DNA of 64,000 nt from Streptomyces sp. NBC_00370 (GTDB lineage: Bacteria; Actinomycetota; Actinomycetes; Streptomycetales; Streptomycetaceae). Shown one piece after another: positions 1 to 8,484 of the stretch; within the stretch, counting starts at the first letter, position 1, and every line of letters begins with the position of its first letter. The notes below the pieces were generated by a model, which was not told the DNA's origin, did not search any database, and worked only from the letters and a program-made list of their open reading frames with translations. The stretch spans positions 7,200,001 to 7,264,000 of the forward strand of contig NZ_CP107968.1 of assembly GCF_036084755.1 (NCBI RefSeq), written 5' to 3'. The position numbers and the translations under genes were made by a program.

Positions 1-571
1 TGTGATGGTCGTCCAGGCCGTCCCAGTCGTGCAGATCGGTCGAGACCGGAACACCGAGTTCTTCGATGTCGTCGAAGAGATGGCGCGCGAAGTTGGTGAC
101 GGACAGATGCACATGGCGGGCCCGCCGCAGATGCGGCAGATAGAACTCACGCGGCATCCGCAGCTCCGCCGGGTCGCGGGCGTCGAAGAAGGACATCCGG
201 CGGCCGGTCTTCTCCACGAAGTTGACGGCCCTTCGGGTGCCGGCCGGGGATATCAGCGTCTCGAAGTCGACATCGCCCTCGGTGAGCCGCTCCCGCACCT
301 GCTCACCGGTCCTGTCCTCGCCGATGAAGTCGAGGAACTTGACATCGAGCCCGAGCCGCCGGCAACCCAGGGCCACATTGCCGCCGGAGTGGCCCGGCCA
401 TTCGATGATCGGCCCCACCCCGACCGAGTCGGCGAGCGGCACGGGCAGCGAGTCGACCCGGACCACGGTGTCGACCCCGCTGCCCCCGACGACCAGCACA
501 TCAAGTCCGGGCCGAGCCGCCTGTTCGGTCCCGTCGGTCCCGTCGGTCCCGTCGGTCTGGCGCTGCGCCAC
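1..571 (-). CDS. PfkB/ribokinase-family carbohydrate kinase (3' end outside window)
   Basis: The minus-strand reading frame is open from a GTG at 571 to the left edge, giving 190 residues without a stop. The start follows an AAGGGGAGA ribosome site by about 3 nt. After a low-complexity N-terminus (three TDG repeats made by a tandem 9-bp repeat at about 530-556) comes a PfkB-like core: strand LDVLVVGGSGVDTV, the substrate loop WPGHSGGNVALGCRRLG and FIGEDRTGEQVRERL. PfkB kinases phosphorylate sugars or nucleosides with ATP; the C-terminal catalytic Asp and anion hole lie beyond the window, so the substrate cannot be named. It reads in the same direction as the dehydrogenase gene upstream of it, with a 113-nt gap. 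Confidence 0.85.
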   Translation of the reverse strand, partial: MAQRQTDGTDGTDGTEQAARPGLDVLVVGGSGVDTVVRVDSLPVPLADSVGVGPIIEWPGHSGGNVALGCRRLGLDVKFLDFIGEDRTGEQVRERLTEGDVDFETLISPAGTRRAVNFVEKTGRRMSFFDARDPAELRMPREFYLPHLRRARHVHLSVTNFARHLFDDIEELGVPVSTDLHDWDGLDDHH

Positions 572-684
572 AGTCTCCCCTTGAGTTGTGAACGTTGAGG
601 TGGGTCGTCATGCGTCGGCACGCGCCGGTGTCGAACACCGGTGCTGATGTGTTGCCGTCACCCTACTCACCCGCACCGCCCGCC

Positions 685-1911
685 TCAGCCGTACCAGCCG
701 TACCGCTGCGCGATGACGGGCAGCCGGTCCGCGACGACCGCGTGCGCCGCCGCGCGCGGAGTGGTCCCCTCGGCCTCGGCCCGCTCCAGCACCAGGGTGA
801 CCAGCGCGCGCATCGACCGCCGGATGTGGGCGAACGCCTCGTCGGCGGTCGGACCGATGTCGCCGAACAGCGTCCACCACCACCAGGCGTTGGTGGCCGA
901 GTTCACCACGACGTCGGGCAGCACCGTGATCCCGCGCGACGCCAGCAGCTCCTCGGCCTCGGGCAGCACCGGCATGTTAGCCGCCTCGACGATCCAACGC
1001 GCCCCGATCCGGGCCTGGTTGACGGAATCGACGGCATACGAGACGGCGGCGGGCACCAGCACGTCGGCCGGCTCCGACAGCCACCCGTCCGCCGGCAGCT
1101 CCCGGTCGTCCGGCCGCAGCGCGGACCGGTCCACCGTGCCGTACCCGTCACGGGCGGCCAGCAGCGCCTCGACGTCAAGACCGTCCGGGTGGGCGATCGT
1201 GCCCTTCACATCGGCCACGGCGACGATCCGCAGCCCGGCTTCGGCCAGGAACCGCGCGGTCGCCCCGCCCATGGTCCCGAAGCCCTGCACGGCGACCCTG
1301 ATCCCGTCGTGGCCGACCTCCGCCCTGTCCAGCGCCGTGAGCACCGACTCGGCGACGCCGCAGCCGCCCACCAGCGCGTCGAGACCGATCCCCGCCACCT
1401 CGACGGCGAAGGCGTCGGCGAGCCGCCGCCTGGCCGCCGTCTCGTCGTCGAGCAGCGGATGGACGGCCTGGACGGTCGAGACCAGACCGGCCTCGGCGGC
1501 GGCCCGGTCCACGGTCTCCTGGCTCAGCCCCAGATCCTCCCCGGTGGTCCAGAAGCACTCGACGTACGGCCGGGTGGCACGCAGGAACCTGACAAGCAGG
1601 TCGTACGCCCCAGGGTCCCGCGGGTCGCAGTCGACACCGCCCTTGGCGCCGCCGAGCGGCACGTAGCGGGCCGTGGCAGCGTCCGCGTCGAAGTGCAGGG
1701 CCTCCTTCATGGTCATGCCGCGGGCGAGACCGGCCACCTCGGACAGCGTGCAGCCCTCGCGCATCCGCAGTCCGCCGCTGGCCACGCCGCGTACCAGCCG
1801 GTCCACCACCAGATATCCCTTGCGCCCGGTGACGTGGTCCGTCCAGGTGAGCGAGATCAGCGGGGCGTCGCCGGGCGGGGTGGGCGTCATCGGGTGGGTC
1901 TCCTCGGTCAT
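685..1911 (-). CDS. Glu/Leu/Phe/Val dehydrogenase family protein
   Basis: About 408 aa. The N-terminal half has the amino-acid dehydrogenase dimerisation domain with the Lys-bearing stretch PLGGAKGGVDCDP, where family members hold the substrate. The C-terminal half has a Rossmann fold (VAVQGFGTMGGATARFL) and the EAANMPVLPEAEELL segment typical of NAD(P)-dependent oxidative deaminases. The family interconverts amino acids and 2-oxo acids; the sequence alone does not settle Leu/Val versus Glu. ATG 1911 gives MTEETH; an alternative ATG at 1890 has a better ribosome site (GAGGAG, 9 nt upstream). It diverges from the metallo-hydrolase at 2096 and an 18-bp palindrome lies 40 nt upstream. Confidence 0.88.
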   Translation of the reverse strand: MTEETHPMTPTPPGDAPLISLTWTDHVTGRKGYLVVDRLVRGVASGGLRMREGCTLSEVAGLARGMTMKEALHFDADAATARYVPLGGAKGGVDCDPRDPGAYDLLVRFLRATRPYVECFWTTGEDLGLSQETVDRAAAEAGLVSTVQAVHPLLDDETAARRRLADAFAVEVAGIGLDALVGGCGVAESVLTALDRAEVGHDGIRVAVQGFGTMGGATARFLAEAGLRIVAVADVKGTIAHPDGLDVEALLAARDGYGTVDRSALRPDDRELPADGWLSEPADVLVPAAVSYAVDSVNQARIGARWIVEAANMPVLPEAEELLASRGITVLPDVVVNSATNAWWWWTLFGDIGPTADEAFAHIRRSMRALVTLVLERAEAEGTTPRAAAHAVVADRLPVIAQRYGWYG

Positions 1912-1949
1912 GTCGACTTCTTGCGGGGGTGACGCGGAATTCTCGCTGA

Positions 1950-1967
1950 TCCCCGGCATGCCGGGGA
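1950..1967. promoter_or_regulatory. 18-bp perfect palindrome, candidate operator
   Basis: TCCCCGGCATGCCGGGGA is an uninterrupted perfect palindrome in the 184-bp gap between the divergent dehydrogenase and metallo-hydrolase genes. Its position just upstream of the dehydrogenase start suggests a binding site for a dimeric regulator. No cognate regulator lies next to it. A CATAAT sequence at 2059-2064 could be a -10 for the rightward gene, without a clear -35. Confidence 0.4.
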
Positions 1968-2095
1968 ATCCTGGGGGCACCCCGCCCGTTGTTGTGGCGT
2001 ATTCCCCGAGTCCGTGTATTCCTCATGCACTCGCCCCGCACCGAACGACGTCCCCCGTCATAATGGGGGGCGACACCGAAGCTCCAGGAGGTGCT

Positions 2096-3313
2096 GTGAC
2101 AGGCGCTGGTTCTCCCGTATCGCTGCGTTCACGACTGCGCTCGCTGCGGTCCGAGCCCTTCGGGGCCGACTCGGCGGGGAAGAGGCTGGAGCGCATCCAG
2201 AACTCGCCGAACTTCGCCGACGGCGTCTTCCAGAACCCGGTGGGAGCCAGGACCCGGCCGTCCGGCGCTTCCGGCGTCGGGCTGGCGAAGGTCTACTTCG
2301 AGAAGGAGCAGCGGGTGCTGCGGGCGCCGGCCGGCACCATTCCCGTCCACCCCACCACGCTCGCCGACATCGCCAGGCCGCCCGCTTCCGGGCTGCGGCT
2401 CACCTGGATGGGTCATTCCAGCGTGCTGGCCGAGATCGACGGCAGCCGGGTGCTCTTCGACCCGGTGTGGGGCGAGCGCTGTTCGCCGTTCTCCTTCGTC
2501 GGCCCCAAGCGACTGCATCCCGCGCCCGTGCCGATCGCCTCGCTCGGCTCCGTGGACGTGGTCGTGATCTCGCACGACCACTACGACCACCTCGACCTGC
2601 CCACCATCAAGGCGCTCGCCACGACGGACACCGTCTTCGCCGTGCCGCTCGGCGTCGGCGCCCATCTGGAGCGCTGGGGGGTGCCCGCCTCGCGCCTGCG
2701 CGAGCTGGACTGGAACGAGTCGACGGAGGTCGCGGGGCTCCGGCTCACCGCTACCCCCGCCCGGCACTTCTGCGGCCGCGGCCTGCGCAACAAGCAGCAC
2801 ACGCTCTGGGCGTCCTGGGCCGTCCAGGGGCCCGAGCACCGGATCTACCACAGCGGGGACACCGGCTACTTCCCCGGCTTCCAGGACATCGGCGCCGAGC
2901 ACGGCCCGTTCGACGCGACCATGATCCAGATCGGTGCCTACAGCGACGCCTGGCCCGACATCCACATGACACCGGCCGAGGGGATGCAGGCACATCTCGA
3001 CCTCCAGGGCGGCACGCCCTCCGGTGTGATGATGCCGATCCACTGGGGCACGTTCAATCTCGCTCCGCACCCGTGGGCCGAGCCCGGTGAGGGTACGGTC
3101 ACGGCCGGCGCCGAGGCCGGCGCACCACTGGCGCTGCCGCGGCCCGGGGAGCCCTTCGAGCCGACGGGTGACGACGTGCCGGACGAGCCGTGGTGGCGGG
3201 CCGTCGCCGTCGTGCCGTCCGGCGGCTGGCCCGAGGCGCCCGCCGCCGCTTCGAAGCCCGCCACGGTCACCGCGGGCGCGACGGACCCGGCGGGCTCGCC
3301 CGCCAAGAGCTGA
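2096..3313 (+). CDS. MBL-fold metallo-hydrolase (UlaG / NAPE-PLD-like)
   Basis: 405 aa from a GTG start at 2096 preceded by GGAGG. Metal-binding motifs of the metallo-beta-lactamase fold are visible: WMGHSSVLAEIDG, the HxHxDH-type motif SHDHYDHLD, then HFCGR, HSGDTGYF and MPIHWGTFNLAPHPW. The arrangement with an N-terminal extension and the final HWGTF segment matches the NAPE-hydrolysing phospholipase D-like/UlaG group, which cleaves phosphodiester or lactone bonds using two metals. The Ala/Pro-rich C-terminal 50 residues look disordered. It stands alone, ends at a strong hairpin and has no informative neighbour, so the substrate is unknown. Confidence 0.87.
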   Translation: MTGAGSPVSLRSRLRSLRSEPFGADSAGKRLERIQNSPNFADGVFQNPVGARTRPSGASGVGLAKVYFEKEQRVLRAPAGTIPVHPTTLADIARPPASGLRLTWMGHSSVLAEIDGSRVLFDPVWGERCSPFSFVGPKRLHPAPVPIASLGSVDVVVISHDHYDHLDLPTIKALATTDTVFAVPLGVGAHLERWGVPASRLRELDWNESTEVAGLRLTATPARHFCGRGLRNKQHTLWASWAVQGPEHRIYHSGDTGYFPGFQDIGAEHGPFDATMIQIGAYSDAWPDIHMTPAEGMQAHLDLQGGTPSGVMMPIHWGTFNLAPHPWAEPGEGTVTAGAEAGAPLALPRPGEPFEPTGDDVPDEPWWRAVAVVPSGGWPEAPAAASKPATVTAGATDPAGSPAKS

Positions 3314-3338
3314 GCCGAGCCGAGCCGAGCTGACATAC

Positions 3339-3387
3339 CCGGAGGGAACTGACCGGTCGCGGGAACCGACCGGTCAGTTCCCTCCGG
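3339..3387 (+). terminator. 20-bp-stem hairpin
   Basis: Perfect inverted repeat, 20 bp per arm (3339-3358 and 3368-3387) with a 9-nt loop, 25 nt after the metallo-hydrolase stop. It lacks a T tract, as is common in Streptomyces. The arms contain GACCGGTC, itself palindromic, so a protein-binding role is not excluded, but position favours termination. Confidence 0.75.
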
Positions 3388-3576
3388 ACGTATGCCTCGA
3401 CGCGGCGACCCGGGCCACCCGCCCCATGGGGTCGAAACGCTGTCGCAGCACCGCCTTCACACGCGGGGTGCAGGCTGGACGCAGCCGGCCCCGGCTTCCC
3501 GGCACCCCCAGCGTCTTCCGCCCTGCCGGCGGTTCGGGCCGGATCCCGAATCCGACGTGTAGGAAGCGAGTTGCGG

Positions 3577-5079
3577 ATGTCCCACACGGATCAGTTCCCT
3601 GCCGGCGGCGGCCCCGAGCGGGCCCCCGGCTCCCACGCCGTCGTCGTGGCCGGCGCGGGCCCCACCGGGCTGCTGCTCGCCGGGGACCTCGCGGCGGCCG
3701 GCGTGGACGTCGTGGTGGTCGAGAAACGCCCGGAGGGCATCAGCAATCTGACCCGCGCCTTCGGTGTGCACGCCAGGACCCTCGAACTCCTCGACGCCCG
3801 CGGCCTCGCCGACGAACTCGTCACCACCGGCCAAGTCATCGGTGAGCTAAGGCTGTTCGGAGCGATTCCCTTCAACATCGGCGCGCTGCAGTCCCGTTAC
3901 CCCTTCCTGCTGGTCACACCGCAGTACGAGGTCGAGAAGCTGCTGCTGCGCCGGGCCCTGAAGAACGGCGCGGTCATCCGCTACGGGACCGAGGTCACCG
4001 GACTCGACCAGGACGACGACGGTGTCACCGTGGCGGTGCGCACCGAGGAGGGCGACACGACCCTGCGGGCCGGCTATCTCGTCGGCGCCGACGGAGGGCG
4101 CAGCGTGGTGCGCGAGGCCCTTGGACTGCCCTTCCCGGGCAAGGTGGTGATCCGGTCGGTGGCGCTTGCCGACGTCAAGTTCACCGAGCAGCCCAGCCTG
4201 GTGGTGCGGGTGCACGGCACCGGCGACGCCTTCGGCTTCATCGCCCCCTTCGGCGACGGCTACTGGCGGGTCGGCGGCTGGGACCGCGCCCACCGTGGCG
4301 AACCCGACGACTCGCCGGTCGAGTTCGAGGAGTTACGCGCCATCATCGAGCGGGCCTTCGGCTCCGACTTCGGTATGCACGAACCGCGTTGGCTCTCCCG
4401 CTTCCACAGCGACGAACGTCAGGTGCCCGCATACCGGGTCGGCCGCGTGCTGTTGGCGGGCGACTCCGCGCACCAGCACTCACCGGCCGGCGGCCAGGGG
4501 ATGAACACCGGACTCCAGGACGCCGTCAACCTCGGCTGGAAGCTGGCTGCCGTGCTCGACGGCGCCGCCCCCGACGCCCTGTTGGACACCTACCACAGCG
4601 AGCGGCACCCGGTCGGCAAGGCGGTGCTGCGCAGCAGCGGCCTCAACCTGCGGCTCGCCATGGCGCACAACCCGCTGGAGATCGCGCTGCGCACGGTGCG
4701 GAAGCTGGTGGTCACGCACGTACGGCCGGTCACACGGCAGGCCGTGGGGGAGATCACCGGCATCGGCTACTCGTATCCCGCGGCGCGCGGCGCACACAAG
4801 CTGGTGGGCAAGCGGGCCCCGGACCTGACGCTGGACCGCGGGCGGCTCTACGAGGTGCTGCGGGAGGGCCGGTTCGTCCTGGTCCTGCCGCGGGAGGCGG
4901 CCGAGCCCCCCGGGCTGGACTCTCCCGGCCGGCAGAAGCGACTGGTCGTCACCCACCGCGCGGACGGTGACAGCGGGGCGCCCGAAGCGGTGCTGGTGCG
5001 GCCCGACGGCTACTACGCGTGGGCCGGGGCGGCGGACGGGTCGGCGTTGGAAGCCGGCATCACCCCCTGGGTGGGCTGA
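3577..5079 (+). CDS. FAD-dependent aromatic-ring monooxygenase (PheA/TfdB type)
   Basis: 500 aa. Group A flavoprotein hydroxylase signatures are complete: the GAGPTGLLLAG dinucleotide motif near residue 24, the DG motif GADGGRSVVREALG (about 170), and the second FAD motif RVLLAGDSAHQHSPAGGQGMN (about 290-310). The C-terminal 100 residues fit the thioredoxin-like domain of phenol-hydroxylase-type members. Such enzymes hydroxylate phenolic substrates using NAD(P)H and oxygen. ATG 3577 is chosen (AGGAAG 10 nt upstream) over an in-frame TTG at 3571. A TTA leucine codon at 4333 would make translation depend on the bldA tRNA, suggesting developmental or secondary-metabolic timing. It is monocistronic. 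Confidence 0.9.
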   Translation: MSHTDQFPAGGGPERAPGSHAVVVAGAGPTGLLLAGDLAAAGVDVVVVEKRPEGISNLTRAFGVHARTLELLDARGLADELVTTGQVIGELRLFGAIPFNIGALQSRYPFLLVTPQYEVEKLLLRRALKNGAVIRYGTEVTGLDQDDDGVTVAVRTEEGDTTLRAGYLVGADGGRSVVREALGLPFPGKVVIRSVALADVKFTEQPSLVVRVHGTGDAFGFIAPFGDGYWRVGGWDRAHRGEPDDSPVEFEELRAIIERAFGSDFGMHEPRWLSRFHSDERQVPAYRVGRVLLAGDSAHQHSPAGGQGMNTGLQDAVNLGWKLAAVLDGAAPDALLDTYHSERHPVGKAVLRSSGLNLRLAMAHNPLEIALRTVRKLVVTHVRPVTRQAVGEITGIGYSYPAARGAHKLVGKRAPDLTLDRGRLYEVLREGRFVLVLPREAAEPPGLDSPGRQKRLVVTHRADGDSGAPEAVLVRPDGYYAWAGAADGSALEAGITPWVG

Positions 5080-5124
5080 CCGTCCCGTCCCTTCCGGCGT
5101 GTCGGCCGGACCGGCCGGACCGAA

Positions 5125-5162
5125 CGGCCCCGGAGCAGTCACAACGGACTGTTCCGGGGCCG
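5125..5162. terminator. Bidirectional terminator hairpin between convergent genes
   Basis: A 16-bp stem (5125-5140 with 5147-5162, one G-T wobble) and a 6-nt loop, placed between the converging monooxygenase and SDR genes. It can form on either transcript. Confidence 0.75.
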
Positions 5163-5185
5163 CCCGGACGGTGCGGTCGGTGCCG

Positions 5186-5989
5186 TCAGCGCGGTGGCAG
5201 CGGTGAGAGCGTGGGGAGGTGGGCGAGGAAACCACCGTCCACGGACAGGACTTGGCCGGTGATGAAGGAGGCGGCGGGAGAGGCGAGGAACGCCACCAAC
5301 TGGGCCACGTCGTCCGGTGTGCCCAGCCTCGGTATCAGGTTCGCGCTCTGGAACATCTGCTGCACCGGTACGGGCATGTCCGCCTCCAGCGCGGGAGTAC
5401 GGACCAGACCCGGCGCGACGGCGTTGCAGCGGACGCCGTCCGCTCCGTACGCGGCGGCCACGAAGCGGGTCAGTGCGACAAGACCGCCCTTGGAGCTGCC
5501 GTAGGCGACCATCACCCGGTCCCCGGACAGTCCCTGACCACTGGTGATGTTGATGATCGACCCGCCGCCGCGCTCGATCATCACCGGCACGGTGTGTTTG
5601 CACAGCAGCATGGGCCCGCGCAGATTGACGGCGAGCACCTGGTCCCACAGTTCCACGGACATCGTCACCACGTCGCGGTCCTGCCGGATCGCCGAGGTCA
5701 GCGCCGCGTTGTTGTCCAGCACGTCGATGCCGCCGAAGGTGTCGACGGCGAAGTCGACCAGGCGTTTGACGCTGTCCTCCGACGCGATGTCGACGCTGTG
5801 GCCGACCACCGACAGGCCCTTGGCCGCCAGTTCGGCCGCGGCGGCCTGGGCGGGCCCCTCGGCGACGTCCGCGAGCACGACGTCCGCCCCCGCGGTCGCC
5901 AGTGCTTCCACGGTGGCGACGCCGATCCCTCCCGCGCCGCCGGTGACCACGGCCACCTTGCCGGCGAGGGACTGCGTTCCGTTACTCAT
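5186..5989 (-). CDS. SDR-family oxidoreductase
   Basis: 267 aa classical short-chain dehydrogenase. Visible motifs: cofactor loop TGGAGGIG (residues 16-23), DNNAAL in place of NNAG, catalytic Ser in INITSGQG and the YxxxK pair in YGSSKGG, followed by the NAVAPGLVRTP segment and the C-terminal FITGQVLSVDGG. The D at the end of the second strand (VVLADVAEG) points to NAD(H) rather than NADP(H). Substrate unknown. It may be co-transcribed with the flavoprotein 128 nt upstream; that gap shows no recognisable element. Confidence 0.9.
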   Translation of the reverse strand: MSNGTQSLAGKVAVVTGGAGGIGVATVEALATAGADVVLADVAEGPAQAAAAELAAKGLSVVGHSVDIASEDSVKRLVDFAVDTFGGIDVLDNNAALTSAIRQDRDVVTMSVELWDQVLAVNLRGPMLLCKHTVPVMIERGGGSIINITSGQGLSGDRVMVAYGSSKGGLVALTRFVAAAYGADGVRCNAVAPGLVRTPALEADMPVPVQQMFQSANLIPRLGTPDDVAQLVAFLASPAASFITGQVLSVDGGFLAHLPTLSPLPPR

Positions 5990-6117
5990 CGGTCAACGAC
6001 CTCTCGTTCGGGACGGGGAGCTGCCCCCGATCCTGACGGACGTGCGTGAAGACGGTGCTGCGGAATCGTGTCGTGATCGGCCGAACTCGACGGTTTGTGA
6101 AACTGATTGATGACCCG

Positions 6118-7221
6118 TCAGCCCTTGTCGGCCGAGGCGCTGAACAGATCGGCGAACCGGCCGAGCAGCAGATCGTCACCCTTGTAGCGGGCCGTCTCGG
6201 CGGCGCCCAGCACGATCGGGCCTTCGGGGCCGGGCACCTGCGAGGCGCCGCCGGTCGAGCCCAGCGGCACCAGGACCGCGTCCTCGCCCGGCCGGTACGT
6301 GTGTTCCGCGGGCCGGCCTGCGGCCAGCGACCGGATGTTGGCGGCCACCACCGCGGCGTGCTCGGAGGCGGCCTTGGACCGCTTCGGCTCGGGCACGGCC
6401 GTGACGTCACCGACGGCGAAGACGTTGGAGGCGCCCGCCACCCGCAGGAACTCGTCGACCTCCACATGCCCGTCCGGCCGCCGGGCCGCGGCGAGTTCGC
6501 CGTGCAGCATGTCGCTGACCGGCACCACGCCGTAGCAGCGGAACCACAGATCCGCTTCGATCCGTACGCCCGCCTCCGTGGTGACCGAGAACGGCTCGCG
6601 CACGCCCGGCGGCACCGAAGGGGGCTCCGTCAGTGCGCTGCCCAGCTCCAGCCGCACGCCCCGCGCGGTCAGTTGCTCGCGCAGCGCGTCGCGCAGCCCG
6701 GGCAGATAACGGCCGCCGAGTACGTCGTCGGCGGGGTCGACCACCACGACCTCCGTCTGCGGCCACTGCTCGGTGATCTCGCCGGCCAGCTCAAGGCCGA
6801 CCGGGCCGGCGCCCAGCAGCAACACCCTTGACGCTGAGGCGAGTTCGGCCCGGGTGTCGGCATGCCGGGTCTGCGAGTCCGCGCTGTTCTCGGTGTCCGG
6901 CTTGGCCGGGTAGGGGTAGGAGGAGCCGGTGGCGAGGACCACGTAGTCCGCCGCCACGCCGGTGCCGTCCGCCGTGGTGACACCGCCCGCGTCCACGGCC
7001 ACCGCGTGGTCGCGCAGATGGCGGCCACGGGTGAACAGGCCGTCGTAGCCGAAGTAGATCCGCTCCGCCCACTCCGCGTCGACCAGCCCGCGCAGGGCCG
7101 CGACCGTGTGGACGAAGGCGTCCCTGGGGTCGATCAGTACGACGTCGAAGTCCGGATCGAGCTGACGGGCCAGCGCGGCCCCTCCGTATCCGCCGCCGAC
7201 GATCGCGACCGTGCTGCCCAT
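6118..7221 (-). CDS. NAD(P)/FAD-dependent oxidoreductase (NDH-2/AIF-like)
   Basis: 367 aa, ATG 7221 with AAGGAG 9 nt upstream. Two Rossmann motifs are clear: VAIVGGGYGGAALARQL at the N-terminus for FAD and LLLGAGPVGLELAGEI near residue 140 for NAD(P)H. The VFAVGDVTAVPEPKRS motif near 285 contacts FAD. There is no CxxC and no membrane helix, so this is the AIF/NDH-2 type of pyridine-nucleotide flavoprotein rather than a disulfide reductase. The electron acceptor is unknown. It is divergent from the MDR gene, sharing a 158-bp intergenic region that holds an operator-like palindrome. Confidence 0.85.
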   Translation of the reverse strand: MGSTVAIVGGGYGGAALARQLDPDFDVVLIDPRDAFVHTVAALRGLVDAEWAERIYFGYDGLFTRGRHLRDHAVAVDAGGVTTADGTGVAADYVVLATGSSYPYPAKPDTENSADSQTRHADTRAELASASRVLLLGAGPVGLELAGEITEQWPQTEVVVVDPADDVLGGRYLPGLRDALREQLTARGVRLELGSALTEPPSVPPGVREPFSVTTEAGVRIEADLWFRCYGVVPVSDMLHGELAAARRPDGHVEVDEFLRVAGASNVFAVGDVTAVPEPKRSKAASEHAAVVAANIRSLAAGRPAEHTYRPGEDAVLVPLGSTGGASQVPGPEGPIVLGAAETARYKGDDLLLGRFADLFSASADKG

Positions 7222-7309
7222 AAGTTGCGCTCCTTGTGCTGTACCGCCTGGAGCCCACTGGAGGGAACGGGGCTCCGCCGACTTTCGCGGAGCCTAACGG
7301 GCCGCTCAG

Positions 7310-7336
7310 GTAAAATGCAATCTGCATGGCAATTTA
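7310..7336. promoter_or_regulatory. AT-rich imperfect palindrome, candidate TetR operator
   Basis: The 26-bp window 7311-7336 reads TAAA.TGC.AT....AT.GCA.TTTA, with 9 of 13 symmetric positions complementary, and is strikingly AT-rich for this genome. It lies between the divergent flavoprotein and MDR genes. A related box (18 of 26 positions identical by eye) sits upstream of the TetR gene at 8437-8462. Shared, palindromic boxes before a TetR gene and its neighbour are the usual layout for autoregulation plus local control. Confidence 0.55.
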
Positions 7337-7379
7337 GCCGCGAGCCGCCGGCTACAAGCCAGAAGTGACGAGGTGTCGC

Positions 7380-8306
7380 ATGCCCAAGGCGTATGTCTAC
7401 GACCGTTTCGGTGGCCCCGAGGTGGAGCACTTCACCGATCTCCCGCAACCGGTCCCCGGACCTGGCCAGTTGCTGATAGCCGTGCGCGCCGCCGGCGTCA
7501 ACCCGGTGGACTGGAAGCGCCGTTCGGGCCGCAGACCGGCCGGGGCGCCCGTGGTGGAGCTGCCCGCCGTGATGGGCGGCGAGGCGGCGGGCGAGGTGGT
7601 CGCGCTCGGTCCCGGCACAACCGGCTTCGCGGTGGGGGACGCGGTCCTCGGCGGCCCGCTGACCGGCGGGTACGCGCAGTACACACTGCTGCCTGCGGCG
7701 GCGACGGTGCGCAAGCCCCCGGAGGTCTCCTGGACCGACGCGGCCGCGCTGCCGATCGCCGCCGCCACCGGTTACGGCGCCGTGCGCCAACTCGGCCTGC
7801 CGGAGGGGGCGACGCTGCTGGTGACCGGTGCCGGGGGAGGGGTCGGGGTGGCGGCGGCCCAGGTGGCGGTGGGTCTCGGGCTGACCGTGGTGGGTGCGGC
7901 GGCCCCGGCCAAGCGGGAGTTCACCGAATCGCTCGGCGTCCGGTTCGTCGCGTCGGGCCCCGGCCTCACCGCGCGGGTGCGGGCAGCGGCGCCCGACGGC
8001 GTGGACGGCGTCCTCGACCTGGTCGGGGGCGAAGTGCTGCGCGAGGTGGCCGAGATGCTGAAGGACCGTACGAAACTGGTGAGCGGCGCCGACCGGGAGG
8101 CGGTCGCCGCGCTGGGCGGCGCACCGGTCGGGCCGGTGCGGGACCCCGCGATCCTGGGCGCCGTCGTGGAACTGGTCCGTACCGGCGCCCTGGATCCGAG
8201 GGTGACCCGGGTGGTCCCGTTCGAGCAGGCCGCGCAGGCGGTCCGGGCCGTGGAGGGCGGACACAGCCAGGGCAAGACCGTCCTGGAGATGCCGCCCCTG
8301 GACTGA
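7380..8306 (+). CDS. MDR-family NADPH:quinone reductase-like oxidoreductase
   Basis: 308 aa zinc-free medium-chain dehydrogenase. N-terminal GroES-like domain (VRAAGVNPVDWKRRSG, MGGEAAGEVVALGPG) and NADPH domain with LLVTGAGGGVGVAAAQ near residue 145. No Cys/His zinc ligands, typical of quinone oxidoreductase/zeta-crystallin-like members, which reduce quinones or enones with NADPH. ATG 7380 is chosen over GTG 7365 because GAGG sits 7 nt before it. The candidate operator just upstream and the downstream TetR gene suggest inducible control by an electrophile or similar ligand. Confidence 0.9.
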   Translation: MPKAYVYDRFGGPEVEHFTDLPQPVPGPGQLLIAVRAAGVNPVDWKRRSGRRPAGAPVVELPAVMGGEAAGEVVALGPGTTGFAVGDAVLGGPLTGGYAQYTLLPAAATVRKPPEVSWTDAAALPIAAATGYGAVRQLGLPEGATLLVTGAGGGVGVAAAQVAVGLGLTVVGAAAPAKREFTESLGVRFVASGPGLTARVRAAAPDGVDGVLDLVGGEVLREVAEMLKDRTKLVSGADREAVAALGGAPVGPVRDPAILGAVVELVRTGALDPRVTRVVPFEQAAQAVRAVEGGHSQGKTVLEMPPLD

Positions 8307-8333
8307 CCGGCGGGCCGCGCTCCCGCGCGAAGG

Positions 8334-8427
8334 GCCGTACCGCGCCGGGCGAGGCGCCGTACCGCGTCGGGCAGGCGGGCCGTACAGCGTCGGGCAGGCG
8401 GTCGTACTGCGCCGAGTATTGCCGTAC
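8334..8427 (+). repeat. Phased imperfect tandem repeat (about 22 bp, five starts)
   Basis: The heptamer (G)CCGTAC or GTCGTAC recurs at 8334, 8356, 8379, 8401 and 8421, with similar GCGTCGGGCAGGC flanks in the first units. Spacings of 22, 23, 22 and 20 bp are close to two helical turns. The repeat occupies the space between the MDR stop and the TetR operator box. Confidence 0.6.
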
Positions 8428-8436
8428 GCCCGGAAA

Positions 8437-8462
8437 GTGAAGTACAACGTGCACGGTAAATT
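8437..8462. promoter_or_regulatory. TetR-gene operator-like box, related to 7310-7335
   Basis: This 26-bp segment aligns without gaps to 7310-7335 with 18 identities by eye, sharing CAA..TGCA.GG.AA.TT. It contains the central palindrome CGTGCACG. It ends 33 nt before the proposed TetR start codon, so binding there would block the TetR promoter. Confidence 0.5.
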
Positions 8463-8484
8463 GGCCTGCGCGCCACCTGAACCT

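Noticed and set aside
530..556. Tandem 9-bp GTCGGTCCC-type repeat
   Set aside because: Simple in-frame repeat in the kinase N-terminus (TDG units), not a mobile or regulatory element.
2..598. 198-aa plus-strand open frame at the left edge
   Set aside because: The minus strand encodes a clear PfkB-kinase N-terminus here.
595..1932. 445-aa open frame on the plus strand
   Set aside because: Antisense to the dehydrogenase; Arg/Pro/Gly-rich with no motif.
3312..3330. Tandem GAGCC/CCGAG repeat after the metallo-hydrolase stop
   Set aside because: Very short low-complexity run; no evidence of function.
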